64,000 bases of DNA from Bryum argenteum (lineage: Eukaryota > Streptophyta > Bryopsida > Bryales > Bryaceae). Below the pieces are notes generated by a model that saw nothing but the letters and a program-made list of their open reading frames with translations, had not been told where the DNA came from and did no database searches. Positions 34,926 through 47,564 of this stretch are shown piece by piece; position 1 is the stretch's first letter; every line of letters begins with the position of its first letter. A program made the position numbers and the translations under genes. Where the stretch lies: NCBI GenBank assembly GCA_037043015.1, contig CM073321.1, positions 43,730,420 through 43,794,419 of the forward strand, in the 5' to 3' direction.

Positions 34926-37900
34926 ACATATAAATATATAAACTATTTATACTTCATGTATTGTTTTCAATGAATTGACTTTTGGTTATTTCAATATTGT
35001 GATTAATTTAATTAATTTGATTCTATTTAATATTTTCCTAGTTCAAATTTAGAAGTATTTATCAATTTATCCAAAAAAAGGTGGTTCTTATGTATTCTAA
35101 GTAACATTATGAGTGACCAACATGTAATTTTAGGTTCAAAATTGATTATGCAAAGTGTATGGCTATTGAATGAGATATTCATTACACCAGTAATACTTTG
35201 AAAATATTAAGTTTCTTATATGGATATATCTTTTTAGCAATTCAACTTGAGAACTAACAAAAGAGAATGCAAATTTTGCTTGGTTATTACTTACGTAAAT
35301 CCAATTATGATCACTTTAAATTGTTAAATAGGATAACATTCAACATCATGAAGAATCTATTACAATCAACGTCATGAGGTTGTTCGAACAACAAGATAAA
35401 CGTAAGAAGAACTTAAATTTAAGAAGTATGGTCCAAATATAGACGATGTTCAATATTTAGAGGTTAAGTTTAGGAAATTACGAGCTTTGAAAACATCATA
35501 CAAGTGAGTTGAAGTTGTAAGATTACTCAATTTATTCATAATTTTGTTTTTTTATAACATGTACATAAACATAGGCATGCCCTCATCATAACCTGACCTA
35601 TCATCATGAATAGGCCAAATGACCTCCTTTGCCGTCATTCATTCCCTTGAACACTCAATTCCATTTCCTTGCTCGCAATTTTCAATTAATTTGCTCAATT
35701 CTCAAATAACTCAATTCTAATCTTAGAATACTACTTTGAGAATATTTGAGTACTAAACTTAGAATACCATATCAAATTACGTAAATAATCAAATTAGAGT
35801 TTTTGTTCACAGTCCCAACAGAAAAAAATATATATATACAAAAAGGTTGTCGCCACATTTAACCTCTAATATCCCAAATCCTAATTGCCCATAGCCTTGC
35901 CAGTGAAAATTTGATGAGTTTCAATGTTTCATTTGCATTTCACATAGTCTTATTTGGCCTTTTAATTTAGTTTACAAGCACCAAAGACAAATACGGTGCA
36001 AATTATTTTCCATGGATGTTTTTAAGTGCAAATTACAAACGAATAAGATTACAGTATACGTATGAAATACGAAGCAATCCCATTTACCAGTCATAAAAAT
36101 ATTATAAAAGAGCTAGGAGGGTGTAAGAGTCACTTGAGATTCTCTTATTCAATCCCAAGTAATCTCTACCAAAGAAGTCTTATTTTATCTAGTGTGATAT
36201 TGTTTCAGGTGTAGGTTATAGTTTTGAATGGTCGCTTTTTGGTTAATTTATATTAAAGTAAAATTCAAATGAAGGGTCCCTTCAAGCAACCTTTATTTTG
36301 ATCTTGCCAAATTATTGCCATGCTCTCAATTTCATTCATAAAGAGATGGGGTTTTCAATAACTTCACCTATTGTAAGCCTCACAAATGAATTTGTTAAAC
36401 TTCCAATGCTTCAATAATGAAAAGGAGTGTTGTAGGTAACCATATTTTGCACCATTTTTTGGCAAGCTCAATTTCAACAAGCTTGATAACTTTCCCTTCG
36501 CCATTAAACTCATTGATCTTTTTTTGCCACGCAAGAAGAGGAGAATTCAAGGCAAGGGTTTGCATCAATTAGTATGATTGTTGCAATCTCCCAACTGCTA
36601 CATCTAATTTGCTAAACTTCATATTATGCATGTACCATGTGTAAAGGTAGGCACATTTGTTGTTGTAAGCTACCAAAATACTTCAAAAGATTTGCATGGA
36701 AGCGATTATTTCTACACCCCAAGTAGTAAATATATAAATTAATCACTAAATAAGAACACCAATTCCTTTAGCAGTTGATGTGAATAAAATGACATAATAA
36801 AATATTCATTCAACCTACCCTTGATAATATGCCTACAAAACACAGTAAACATACATACATCAATCCAACAATAAACACATACACATCAATCCAACAATCA
36901 ATTGTACTGTTATGTTGGCTTTAGTATAATCATTAATATTTTACATGAAGGAAGCTTACTCTATTCTATCAAGTGAGGAAGTTTTTTGTGGGAGAAGAGT
37001 CATAGATAGCATGTATTGAAATACACCGCCACTTTGACGATGTGTTACAGAAGAGCCGCCTAATTGGACTACGACATATTGCGGACTTTAGAACCGTGTC
37101 TCGGTGCTTATATGGAAGAGAAGGACACGAGACAGAGAAGCACTATACATGCTTCGTCAATCTCATCACCTGGAGGCGTGAATCCTGCGGAGAAAGGGAG
37201 ATCTGTTGAGACTGCAGCAAAGAATGATACTCGCATCAGTGAACCAAACGATTAAAGTCTAAAAGGGTGTTATAAAGACATATTTGTACAACATTCTAAT
37301 TGATTCGGTCTCAATATGCCCAGATGAGAATAAGTTCTGTCGTGAAGTAGCTCGTCCATCACCCACTCACAATCAACAATATCAAGAAGGATGCCTCGTT
37401 GGGATGAGAGCGGTCTCTTGATTCACCTACCTTGCAGGGTGATGGTATCAAATAAATATTTCTTATCAAAGCTCGATGAAACACCAAGAGATTTCCAAAG
37501 GCAACATATGGTCATGGCGCAACAAGAATCACAGAAACTTCATCATGATCTTTAGCAATGAATTACGCGAAGATGGCCTGTAACACAAATGTACGAGAAG
37601 GTTGTCTAAACGATCACCACTCGATAATATTAAAGATCGGAACAACAGGTCTCACACTAAACCTTCGATGAAACCCTAGAAGTACATTCTGAAAACGCAA
37701 AACCCAGCGTTCTCGAAAAAACTAGGTTTGTAGAGCCGAATTGCGTCGATGCGCCCTTCGCACAAATTGTATTGCTAGCTTCCGCCGACGTCTCGTCGGA
37801 AACTACTCTGTTCTGAAATTCTCAACTAATCAACTGATTCTAAGCTGATAACTCTCTCTAGAAACACCACAAAGCGGTAACTAACCTCTGAATCATCTCG

Positions 37901-38040
37901 TTCGTTGTAATAGCCTTCTTCCGATTCGGCAACAACAACATTGCTCTGTGATAACGAGTAGATAGTGTCAGTTGTCATCAGTGGAAGCAATCGAAGATTA
38001 TAAATGGAATTCAAACCGTCTCTCTCACCTCCTCCTCCTC
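34926..38040. other. AT-rich intergenic DNA, no gene recognised
   Basis: Short frames such as 37064-37255 show no domain. From about 37000 composition becomes less AT-rich and may contain small captured fragments leading into the ESF1/RPS19 fragments. Confidence 0.4.
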
Positions 38041-38362
38041 ATGGTGAGCGTCGCCGACTTCAGCAAGGACAAGCTGGCGGGCGTGGTGCTACAAGTCGCG
38101 ACGGCCCTGTTTCTGTCGGTGCAAGGCGAGCTCTCGCCACTTTTTCTGATCCGAGATTGTGCGCTTGTGGTGCCGGCTTAGTGGCGCCTGCGTTGTCGTT
38201 GTCGTTCCCGCCATAGCAGCAGCAGTCCAGCAGCTTTACGGCGCCATCCTCGTTGTCCTTGTCGAGCTCATTCTCCACTCCCGACGACCATCTTTCCAAG
38301 CTCACCTCCGCTGCTGGCGTGCTCAGCGTCGGCTCCTTGGCTGCTTGGTTCTCCTCCGTCAT
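38041..38362. other. GC-rich segment with opposed short ORFs
   Basis: Minus 38362-38060 encodes a 100-aa frame (MTEENQAAKEPT...) directly after the ESF1 fragment; plus 38041-38181 encodes MVSVADFSKDKLAGVVLQVA, which looks like a protein N-terminus with a hydrophobic start. I cannot assign either. Composition differs sharply from the AT-rich surroundings, which suggests captured coding DNA. Confidence 0.35.
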
Positions 38363-38374
38363 AGCTTACGAGTC

Positions 38375-38938
38375 TTAAAAAAATCCAATTCGGAATTTAA
38401 CCTTGACGGTCTTGCTTCGCTTCTTCTGTGATTTCTTCTCCTTCTTTTTGCGTAAATAAGCCTCCTCGACAGTCTCGTCGCCCCGTTTCTTGGCCTCCTT
38501 TTGCTGCATCAGTTTCTCACCTAGCTCCGTCAAGTCTGAGTGGAACGTCACCTCCATGTCCATGTCGCCTTTCTTTCTCTTCTGGCCAGGTAGCTCCACA
38601 TCTTCAGTAGTACCACCGAACAGCAGTGAACGATACATGGCCTTTTTTGACTTTGCTCCATCTCCGTCTCCTTCTCTTTCTGGACTGCTTGGCCTCTTGT
38701 CATCTTCGTCATCGCCCACTTCTTCTTCCGAAGACTCTGACGCAAGATAAGCTTTCGAAAAATAAAATGAAGCTTTAGAATCTCGGATAAAAAACGCGCA
38801 TACGTCAGACTGTTGCAAAGAAGGGTACGGTTTATGCTAACGACATGACAGATAGTCACGAACTTGAAGTCCATTTCATTCAACTCGTCGGCATTATACT
38901 TTTTACGCAACGCTTTCACTCGAGTTGGCTCATTGTCT
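38375..38938 (-). pseudogene. ESF1-like pre-rRNA-processing protein fragment
   Basis: One exon at about 38938-38872 encodes DNEPTRVKALRKKYNADELNEMDFK, broken across an intron. A second at about 38752-38375 encodes YLASESSEEEVGDDEDDKRP, then SLLFGG, then LTELGEKLMQQKEAKK and a Lys-rich end. This is the conserved C-terminal region of ESF1, a nucleolar factor for 18S rRNA processing. The N-terminal RNA-binding part is absent and the C-terminus ends early in FRIGFF and a stop. The donor after MDFK is not a clean GT. An RPS19-like exon lies directly upstream on the same strand. I interpret it as a captured or truncated copy of a host gene. Confidence 0.72.
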
Positions 38939-39032
38939 TGTAAAATTAAGTGCGCATATGAATGAGTACGGGCTCAAATTGCTCCCAAGTCATTACATTG
39001 ACATATGCAAGATAAATGCAATGCATACATAC

Positions 39033-39123
39033 CGGTTCGGATGTAGAACCAATCAGCGTCGGAAGGCGCCAACTCTTTGAAGGTGGCTGTCTTCACAATA
39101 TCGGCCCATACTAGAACCTCAAT
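39033..39123 (-). pseudogene. Ribosomal protein S19 (eS19) exon fragment
   Basis: Minus-strand 39123-39033 encodes [20 protein letters not shown] and DWFYIRT, the conserved N-terminal eS19 sequence (normally ...KELAPYDPDWYYIR). It is flanked by a GCGCAG acceptor and a GTATGT donor, so exon boundaries are preserved. No other S19 exons are found. The phase-1 donor would splice in frame into the ESF1-like exon beginning with AC-AAT-GAG. Confidence 0.8.
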
Positions 39124-39708
39124 CTGCGCCAAAAAGATTCAAATTACACTCACGCGCTAATCTCTAAACCATAATTCCATCCAACCACGCTAACACGTAA
39201 TTTGTTATAATGGGAATATTCAAACTCTCAAAAACCAATCGACCTAAATTCCAACATATGTATCGAGCTAAACGTGCGTGTTGTAGAGCTAAACGCGCGT
39301 GTTGTAGAGCTTAACGCGCGTGTTATAGAGCTAAACTGAGACAAAAGATGATGAAAGTAGCAAACGCAAAATGCATCCCAACAGCAATTTGCAAAAAGAG
39401 CCCAATAAAACGATAAACTCAATTAAACTAGGAATCGACAATCAACTCCGAAAAATTACAAACACTTGAATCGTTGACCTTTAAGGCATAACAATTGTAC
39501 CAATACTTAACTACGGATATCAAACGCTAGCAAAGATAAGAGGTAGGACTTCTACGTGCATTTCTAAGATGAGTCTATTGGCAAAAAGTCACGACACGAT
39601 AAATTGATAGCTCAAATTGCACTGAGGTCATTTAGCTCGACTAGAGCTAAATTGGCATGCCCAAATAAACTAGGGATGTCAGACTACTCCTCTCCACCGT
39701 CGAACCGC

Positions 39709-42700
39709 TCAATACTTTGTTTGATGATGTCGATTTGACGCTCCGATAATGAAATAATCGGACGCCAAGAGCCAAGTTTTGCACTTGATTTCCATGACGT
39801 AAAAATAGCATCAGCATGAAGCCATTCCGGAATGTGAGTGTCTTCAACTTTCCATTTGAAAGTCTTCTTCGTATCCCAACCAGCATAGGTTTCTTGAACA
39901 ACACTATTTTTTAATGCAGGTTAAATATATTGCATTTAAATACAGCCTGGATAGTTGTGATCAACATCGAAATCAGTTAAAGCCCTAGCAATCCAGAAAG
40001 GACGAGCATCCCCATCGCTTGGACGTACACTATATGAAACCTGCGTTTTTAACGATGTTGTAAATGATGTCTAAAAAGACATCGTAGACATTAATTCGGA
40101 TGTCTTATAGACGATAAGACATCCTAGACATGACAAATGTCTAAGCAGACGTCTAAAAAGACAGGAAGATGTCTTAAGATTGAAGATGTCTTAAGGTAAT
40201 TTTGGAAGGGTAAAAAGTTTGCCACGTAGGTGCCACGAAGATGACACATCACCTAGAAGTGGACGAGCAGTGCCACATGGGGATGAAATTCATCGTGATG
40301 TGGAATTTTACATGGTTCCTTGAAAGATGACATGGCGGCGGCAGAATTCCACGTGGACCCAAGAAAAACCAACGTGGTACCCGGAAAAATCCGACGTGGC
40401 ACTCGGGAATATCCAACGTGACACGCGGGAAAAGTTGACGTGGACTCGGGAAAATGACGTGGCATGCAACGTCAGCATATTGCAGAGGTTTTATGCTCCT
40501 ATCATGATAGTTTTAGACATCAGTTAAGACGACTTAAATGTCTTGCAAGACATCTTAGATGTTGTACAAGATGTCTTGCAAGACGTATGCAATGTCATAC
40601 AAAATATATTAGAAGACAATTTTTATGTCTTATAAGATGTTTCTAGTGCGTAGAATGATGTTTAGGTTGATGTCCTTATTAAATTTGTGATGTTTGCTCG
40701 GATGTTTGTAGCGACATCCCGTAGGACATCAGTATAAACGTTTTGTGTTTAAAATGATGTTTGCAACAATATTACTATTGATGTTTTTTGGGCACATGAA
40801 AGGACATCTAGGATGACATTTTAAGATGTTTATATAGTCATCAGATCTGTAATCCACAGACGTCTCACATAACATCAATTGTAAACCTCGTCACATCAAA
40901 AAGTATGAGTCAAACATATATTGCTTAGGTCATTAAAACCTCAGATAACACAAAACTAGAGTATTTACTAATACGCCTGTCAACAACTACGACATACTAC
41001 GCACCCACAATCTGAACTCTGTAAGTCCCTCCACTATCATCGCTAACCTTGCTGTCGATACCCGTATGGTCATGTGCATCTCCCGCCGCTACACATATTC
41101 AATAAGCCAATATCAATTGCATTTAAAGAAGGGTTTGTAAAGGTAAAAATTTCTGATTTAATTACATTTAATTGCACTACCTAGGTTGAGATGGTTTACT
41201 TCCTAACTTCAAGATATCGACACAGTTAGACATTCTTGCAAACATCTGCTTAGACATTTCTTCAAACATCCTTCTAGACATCAATAAAAACAACGTTATA
41301 GACATCTATGCATACATATGTTCCACTCACCTACAAACACGCATGTCGCTTCGCGGCCTCAGATCGTTTTCGCTGCCCCCACCCCTTATGTCCCACCTTC
41401 CAAAATAGAATTCCATCAACACATTTAGACATCTTCATAGACATGCTCTAAGACATCTTGCAGACATCATCATAGACATCTTCTACAACAAATCAAATAC
41501 TACAAGTACTAGGGTTTCCTTCACAACAAATCAAATTCTACATGTCCTAGGGTTTCTTGTACAAGATGCTTTTGAAATCCAGTACCTCTTAAGTAACAAA
41601 TCTTAGCCACATGAAGAAGGAAACCTACTCTTGAGAGCTATTGGATTTCTACAAATACTATTCTTTTATTGTAGTTAACAATCATTCTGAAACTGAATGG
41701 AAAAAATTTCGAAATCCTCTATACTTTAAACACAAACTCTTTGGAAAAACTAAGGCAAAAATGAGCTTTGTAATTTCATTTGAAGATTTCATGACCTAAC
41801 AATGGCGGCGGCAACAAACCCTAGCCACATGAAGAAGCAAACCTTAGCCTCTACACTCCAAACACTAACTCTTTGAAAAAATGGAGGCAAAAATGAGCTT
41901 CGTGCGGCCTCTAATTCTACTGAAAGGTCTCATGACCTAACTATGGCGGCGGCAGCAAACCCTAGCCGCCTCTGTTCATCCATTGAAGTCAATGAAAATC
42001 ATCCCTGTAGATGGTTCTGGATGTTGTCGTAGATGTCATCTTCGACATCTTCATAGACATCATGTTAGACATTTTCATGAACGTCATCTTAGACATCCCT
42101 GCAGACATTATCATAGACATCTGATGACCTCTTCACGGTTTCAATCACAACATACTAACTATAAAAGGTCTTTTGTTTTCCCTCACAACAAATCAAATAC
42201 GAGATGCTTTAAAGTTCTTTCCACAACAAAGCACATATTGTAAGTCTTAGAGTTTCTTCCACAACAAATCAAATAAACTTTATTGATAGAAAAAGTGTGG
42301 AATTACAATCATGAGACTATTTGTAGTCTTCCATGGTGATAGGCTCTCTTTTAAACTCTCAACTACCTTTTATTTCTACCCTAACTAACTTTCCAACTTT
42401 CTTGATACTAATTCTATTCTAGAATTGTCTTGTAAACTGTATTAAATAGCTACTTTCATAAATTCATATTTCTTGTAAATTTGCTTTAATTTGTATAATA
42501 TTGGTTTTTGATCATGGAGTAATGTATAGTCTTGCCATTAGACTATAATAATATAATCTACAAGTACTAAATAATATTCAATTCCTTCTTGAAGTAAGCC
42601 AAAAAACACTGTTTATTGTTTTTATTTTCTTTTTGTATTTTCTTTAAGTATTTGAGGATTACCCTCAATCAGAGACCTGCGCCAATGGAGGGCAAGCAGT

Positions 42701-45387
42701 AAGAGAAAAAGTTGATATTATTCTAAAAAGACCCTTAAGTACTATCGCTTTTTAGTAAATGACGTCTAGGAGGATGTCGTGCAAAACATCTTCATACACA
42801 TCCGAGTAGATGTCTACGTGGACATTCATGCCTGATTGTAGTTATGGTAAGTTGGACATCGTGTTAGACATCCAACTAGATGTTGAATGACTTGTCAACT
42901 GGTCCGACGTGGAGTTTTTGTTGCCATGTAGATAAAGAGCTGTAAATAACTTTTTAAATCTATGTCCACGTGTTTTTTGAGGATTAAATATCCACGAAAT
43001 TACTTTTACTTTTTTTTTCGACACCATTGTTATCTTATAGATATTATATTTCATATATAATATTTTTTAAATATTTAAATATTTTTAAATCATAAAAAAT
43101 TACAGAATTATAATATTCTAATTTTTTTGAATATAATAAAAATTTACAAAATATATTTTTTATTGAAATATAATTGTATATTATAATTTTTTTTTAAAAA
43201 AATAGACCAATGAAAAAATAGTGAGAATAGCCTGAAATTAGTATTTTCAGTATTGCCACGTCACATAATGATTTAGCATTAAAAAAAAAAAAAAAAAAAA
43301 GTGTGATGTTTTTTTCTACTTTTGAAAAACCGCCCATTCACCTACTCTTTTAACATCGTAAATGCTTTTTACCCCTGTCCTTTGAGAAATTTTGGTCGTT
43401 TTTACCTTGCTGGTCCAAAATCTCTTGCCAACGTGGCAGTTTGATGTTTGTCGAGATGTCTTCAAAGACATCCATGTCTTCACCAACATCTTTTTGATAG
43501 GTGATGTCTTCATGCCCCTCCAATCCAAAATGTGCCCGTTAGACGTACAGACATCCTCTCGTCTTTGAAGACATCTTTTAAGACAGTAAGACATCACAAA
43601 ATACATTAGACATTACACAAGACATCACAAAAAACAGGGTTTTTTTATAGTGGTAGAGCTACAAAATATCCAGCAAAAACATCTCGACCAACCGGAAACG
43701 ACTCCCTTGGTCTATCACACAACCGTCCGATAAAGTGCGGATCACGCCCATATTCCTCTCGCAATTCGCCAGTATTTAAGAATTTTCGTGTCGTAGGTAC
43801 TCGAGTTCAAGGCCAACACCCATTCTTCAAAAATGAAGACACTTCTATAGGCTCAACCAACGCAAGCTTCACAGCTCGCCAATAGCGAATAACAAATTCA
43901 TGACGCCGACCAAATTCTCCAAATATGTCCTCCGCACATGAAGTCTCCCACATCTTAATAAACCCTCCAATGCCTTTTACAATGTCATCACGGTTCTTCA
44001 TGGGAATGGGCGCCAAAGGTTTCATCTCACATGTAGGTAACATTGGTTTTCCTGTACTTCTGTCTTCTTTCCACAATTTTATACCTCCATTAGTAGAAGG
44101 TAACCACTCATTGTTTGTGCATAACATCTTATACTGCATCATGGAGCATCCATTGTCATGCTTGTAAAACTTGAATTGCTGACCCTCCGAATGCCCAACT
44201 AGAATTTCCTCTCTAGAACCAATGTAGTCTTTGATATAACCCTTGAAGTCAGGTATTTCCTCTATCAAATGAGGAATGACCGGCAAAGACTCTCCGTCCA
44301 TAAATGACTTCATCCCAAGTATAGCATCCTTTCATTTGAACGACGACGGCAAGCACCGAGACACAACCTTCTCACCAGATATCAACATCTTCGTCCTGTG
44401 AGGCATGTGATCAGCACCATTGTCAATGAATGTCTTCAGAGTAGCTACAGCTTACTTAACATGCAATCGTGGTTAATTCAGGGCAACATTGCAATGGTGG
44501 CGAGCACGTAGTTCAGCTGTAGCTTCTACCTTCCTCCTATAGAACGTTGAAATCAAAACTCAACTTATATGTTACCATGCACGCGCACAAACCTCGATGC
44601 CTTCAGTGGTTACCATCATCGTGCCATCAGGTGCTTCATGAAAACGATTATCAACATCTAACTTGAAATGTGACTTAAATTTAAAACCCGACGCCTCTCT
44701 ATATCTGCTTTCGGAGAGCCATAATTTTATCTCGAGAGAAAGGATGACAACAGTTCTTGCTGCAGCAAATCTTGTTTGCAACCAAGTTGATTGAACTTAA
44801 CATCAGGGGCTCCTCTTCTCTCTTGGTCCTCAAGAATCGAGAGTTTTGTTGTTCCAACTCATACGGTCGCACCCCCTTTCTCTTTGGAAGATTGCGGGCA
44901 TAAACAACGACGTTAAATTGATCAACTCGTAAATGATCAAGTAGTGACCAACCCTCCTGGATAGCATGGCTAAGCCTCCAACTCCTAGTTGCAAATATGG
45001 TATCAGCAGGTATGAAGTCAAAATTCAAGCACATCACAATCTGCACAACTACTTGATCTTCACATACAGGCTCGTCATTACTCTGAAACATTCATTCAGC
45101 GTCCAGAGTCTGACAAATGCCTTCACCTACAACATCCCCTCTATCGTTGAGAAGGGTCACAAATTTTGAAAACCATTTGCTTCTTGGCAGTCCGGGGCAA
45201 TCTTTTAAATGGTCCGGAAGAAAAAGCTCGGAAGGGACATCTAAGTCCTATGAGACCACAAACAAAGACGTATTAGTACCAATGGATAAACTCTAGAGAA
45301 AAATATATTAAGCAAAATTAGTAAATCCACAAACTCAGAAAAAAGACGCTGAAAATCTCCGTCGCCATTGGATTCACTCAATTCCAT
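39709..45387 (-). pseudogene. DUF7869-family protein, copy B (deleted and interrupted)
   Basis: Starts at 45387 with MELSESNGDGDFQRLFSE, like copy A. Segments CCSKNCCHPFSRDKI (about 44750), a deletion that removes the HEDIDALFG core, and MKSFMDGESLPVIPHLIEEI to KNGCWP (44313-43807) are recognisable. TGA at 43807-43809 is the same stop as in copy A at 10301. The last part resumes at 40020 beyond the CACTA element and ends at 39709. Several frameshifts are present between 44310 and 44790. Confidence 0.8.
40025..43655. mobile_element. Complete non-autonomous CACTA element with GTA target duplication
   Basis: The element proper is 40028-43652 (3625 bp). It starts CACTATATGAAACCTGCG and ends CAGGGTTTTTTTATAGTG, an imperfect terminal inverted repeat beginning CACTA. 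It is flanked by GTA at 40025-40027 and 43653-43655. The empty site in copy A (GGACGTAGAGCTAC near 10455) confirms a 3-bp duplication. Subterminal regions are packed with GACATC/GATGTC words, typical of transposase-binding subterminal repeats. No tnp2-like transposase is encoded, so it would need help in trans. A fragment of the same family lies at 21890-22905. Confidence 0.93.
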
Positions 45388-45489
45388 GATTACCTGAATG
45401 CTAGCAATAAACAAACAATCATGAGTAATCAATGCTAAATTAATATACCTGCACCCCGAAATGTGTATGACCATTAAGGAAATAGTATG

Positions 45490-45516
45490 GCCATTTAGCT
45501 CGAGCCGAGCTAAATG
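45490..45516. repeat. Palindrome copy at the 5' side of DUF7869 copy B
   Basis: GCCATTTAGCTCGAGCCGAGCTAAATGG; a degenerate half-site ACTATTAAGCTCG lies at about 45567, just before the methyltransferase-like sequence. Confidence 0.9.
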
Positions 45517-45577
45517 GTCATCAAGAAAACTATTCATCACGCTAACCTCGAAGCAGTTGTATGTCAATGACTATTAA

Positions 45578-47564
45578 GCTCGAAACCTCGGTTCACTTGG
45601 AGCCGACGATGCACCCATGGAAATCGATGATGACGACGACGACGACCTCTCGATTCTGCCAACCGCACCTGTCTCAAGTTCTCCACCACCATCTCCGGCT
45701 GCACTGCCTAAAGCTCGAGGAAAGAAGAAGCGACGCAACGCTGCTGCGGACGATGTAGAAGATGTTCAACAACATTCCGGAGACATTGCTCCTCTTTAAC
45801 TCGAAGGTCTCCAGGAACCTGATCTTACTCAAACTTCACATGGTGCGACAGTCAATGTCGTTCGACGTGGTGCACGACTGACTCAGGTTTCCGGAGGTGG
45901 ACTTACGAATGCGGGATCCCCTCCCGTGTCCTTTACCGTTGACCACAACTCCCCGCGGTCGCCTCGCCGTCTCAGTCAGCCAAAATTCGCCAAACGCCCT
46001 CTTCCGAAACCCAATCACATTGGTAGCAGCTCGTCGTCGAAAATTACAGTCACTCTGCCTATGTATCTCAAGAAGGGCAACATTGGAGATTTGGTTCATC
46101 AATCGTCGAAGACTGCAAAATGGGATCCGCAAATCCTTGATATCATTGAGCACATCAAGAAGGTATTATTTCATGCATTAGTCATTTATAATCTTCTTAA
46201 TTACGTTTTGTAATCGTAAATCTATAAGCCACTATCTAATTATTGCCTTGTATTTCAGATTGGAAAAGACCGAAGGTACCCGTGTTCGGTGATGGAGTAT
46301 GATCCCAAGCATCCAGGGATTGATCTCATTTTTGAAGATGCTCCCGAGAACTTGCCTGTTCCGGGTGTGTCTCCAACAGAAATTCCTTCCTGGAACCGGC
46401 GTAATAAAAATTACTTTGAAAGTCTTTTTATCTTTGCCGCATACCACTTGACAGACGTTGGAGCGATTCTTCTGATGCATCCCAAATGTCGTAGAATTGA
46501 GCGTACTCTTGATTCCAAATCCCATATATATGGTTTTCGTGTTGTTCGGGATTGGTGGGGATATAATCCACTCCCAATGGCCTCTACCGTACCGCACCCA
46601 AAAGAGGTACGGAGCAATTTGTAGTCTCCATTCTCACAATTTATGATTAATGTCTTCTATGCTTTTATGTTAACGTATTTGTACTTGTGTTTTCCAGACT
46701 CACTGCTTCCATATCAAAGTTTATGTTCGTAAAGATTGTGTGTCGAAGTTCCAAACTCGGCAAGTGGCACATGCATACGCGGGTCTGGCAATCATACGGG
46801 ATGAGGAAGAGCACCTCTCAAACTTTGCAGACAAAGACACATTGCGTACTCGGCCGGACGGTACGCCATGGCGAGGCTTACGAGAGAAGGACCCCTCCTT
46901 CATTCAATGTTTTGTAGATTGTCTCACGGACGACGGGGGTATAGTCTTCGACTGGAGCGCAAGTACAGGTAACGTATTCGTAAACGCAACTTTAGAATAC
47001 ATTTCGGATTTATAGATCTCGAATTTCTTACGTGGGCTTCTGATTTTCTAGGTGCATCTGTAATTGCTTGCGCGCGCTCTAACCGACACCTCATCGCCAT
47101 GGAACCTGACGAAGAAATCTTTGATGGAGTACTAGCGGATTACAAGAATGGTCCTCCCGGTGATGAAGAAAGTGGAGAATCGGCCCCACCTGCAGATTAT
47201 GACTCTGACGAACCGCCCTTGAAGAAGCCACGGAAGTTTATTGGTGCGTAGTTACTTAGTCTATTTTTATATGAATATCCGTATTCTGCTCTTACAAATG
47301 TACTGTACTGACTTTTTTTGTACTTTTAGCATCGCAGGTCTGAAAGAGCGATTGACTCGCAACGCTCATCTCTACAATAGCCCTCCATCGACGTTCACTC
47401 TTCCTTCCTACGCTGAGCGTCTTGCTCAAGAGTTTGTTGAAGCTCCATCTCCCATCTTGTCTGACACTACACGTCTACGTTATAATAGTAGTGTGCTTAA
47501 GTATATAGACTTCGAGGCTGATGAGTGTGACTTGCACTTCAATGGTACGACACCTTCAGCGTAG
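45578..47564 (+). pseudogene. N4/N6 DNA methyltransferase-like gene, short copy (5' truncated)
   Basis: Homologous to the 3' half of the gene at 49.8-54.2 kb. Exons: 45578-46162, 46259-46606, 46698-46968, 47052-47243 and 47338-47564, with clean GT-AG sites. Internal exon lengths 348, 271 and 192 equal those of the other copy. The domain has beta-class order: DLIFEDAPENL (motif IV position, DAPE at 46337-46348 instead of DPPY), a FAAYHLTDVGAILLMHP strand, then VFDWSASTG and VIACARSNRHLIAMEPDEEIF (motif I, SAM-binding position). An Asp-run and proline-rich segment precedes it. TAA at 45797-45799 interrupts the first exon; everything after is open. The 5' end abuts DUF7869 copy B, so the ParB-like part is missing. 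Catalysis is doubtful given DAPE. Confidence 0.75.

Larger units (their letters stand above)
39205..45577 (-). mobile_element. DUF7869-type element, copy B (deleted, with nested CACTA)
   Basis: Inverted relative to copy A. The outer 3' end (ATTTGTTATAATGGGAATA at about 39197-39215), the 21-bp repeat, a palindrome near 39630-39653, the gene, and a palindrome near 45490-45516 all match copy A. Three changes are visible: a CACTA insertion at 40028-43652, an internal deletion of about 0.87 kb at 44313/44314 (equivalent to about 8925-9795 of copy A), and only one palindrome at the 5' side before the element meets the methyltransferase-like gene at 45578. It cannot encode a complete protein. Confidence 0.78.
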
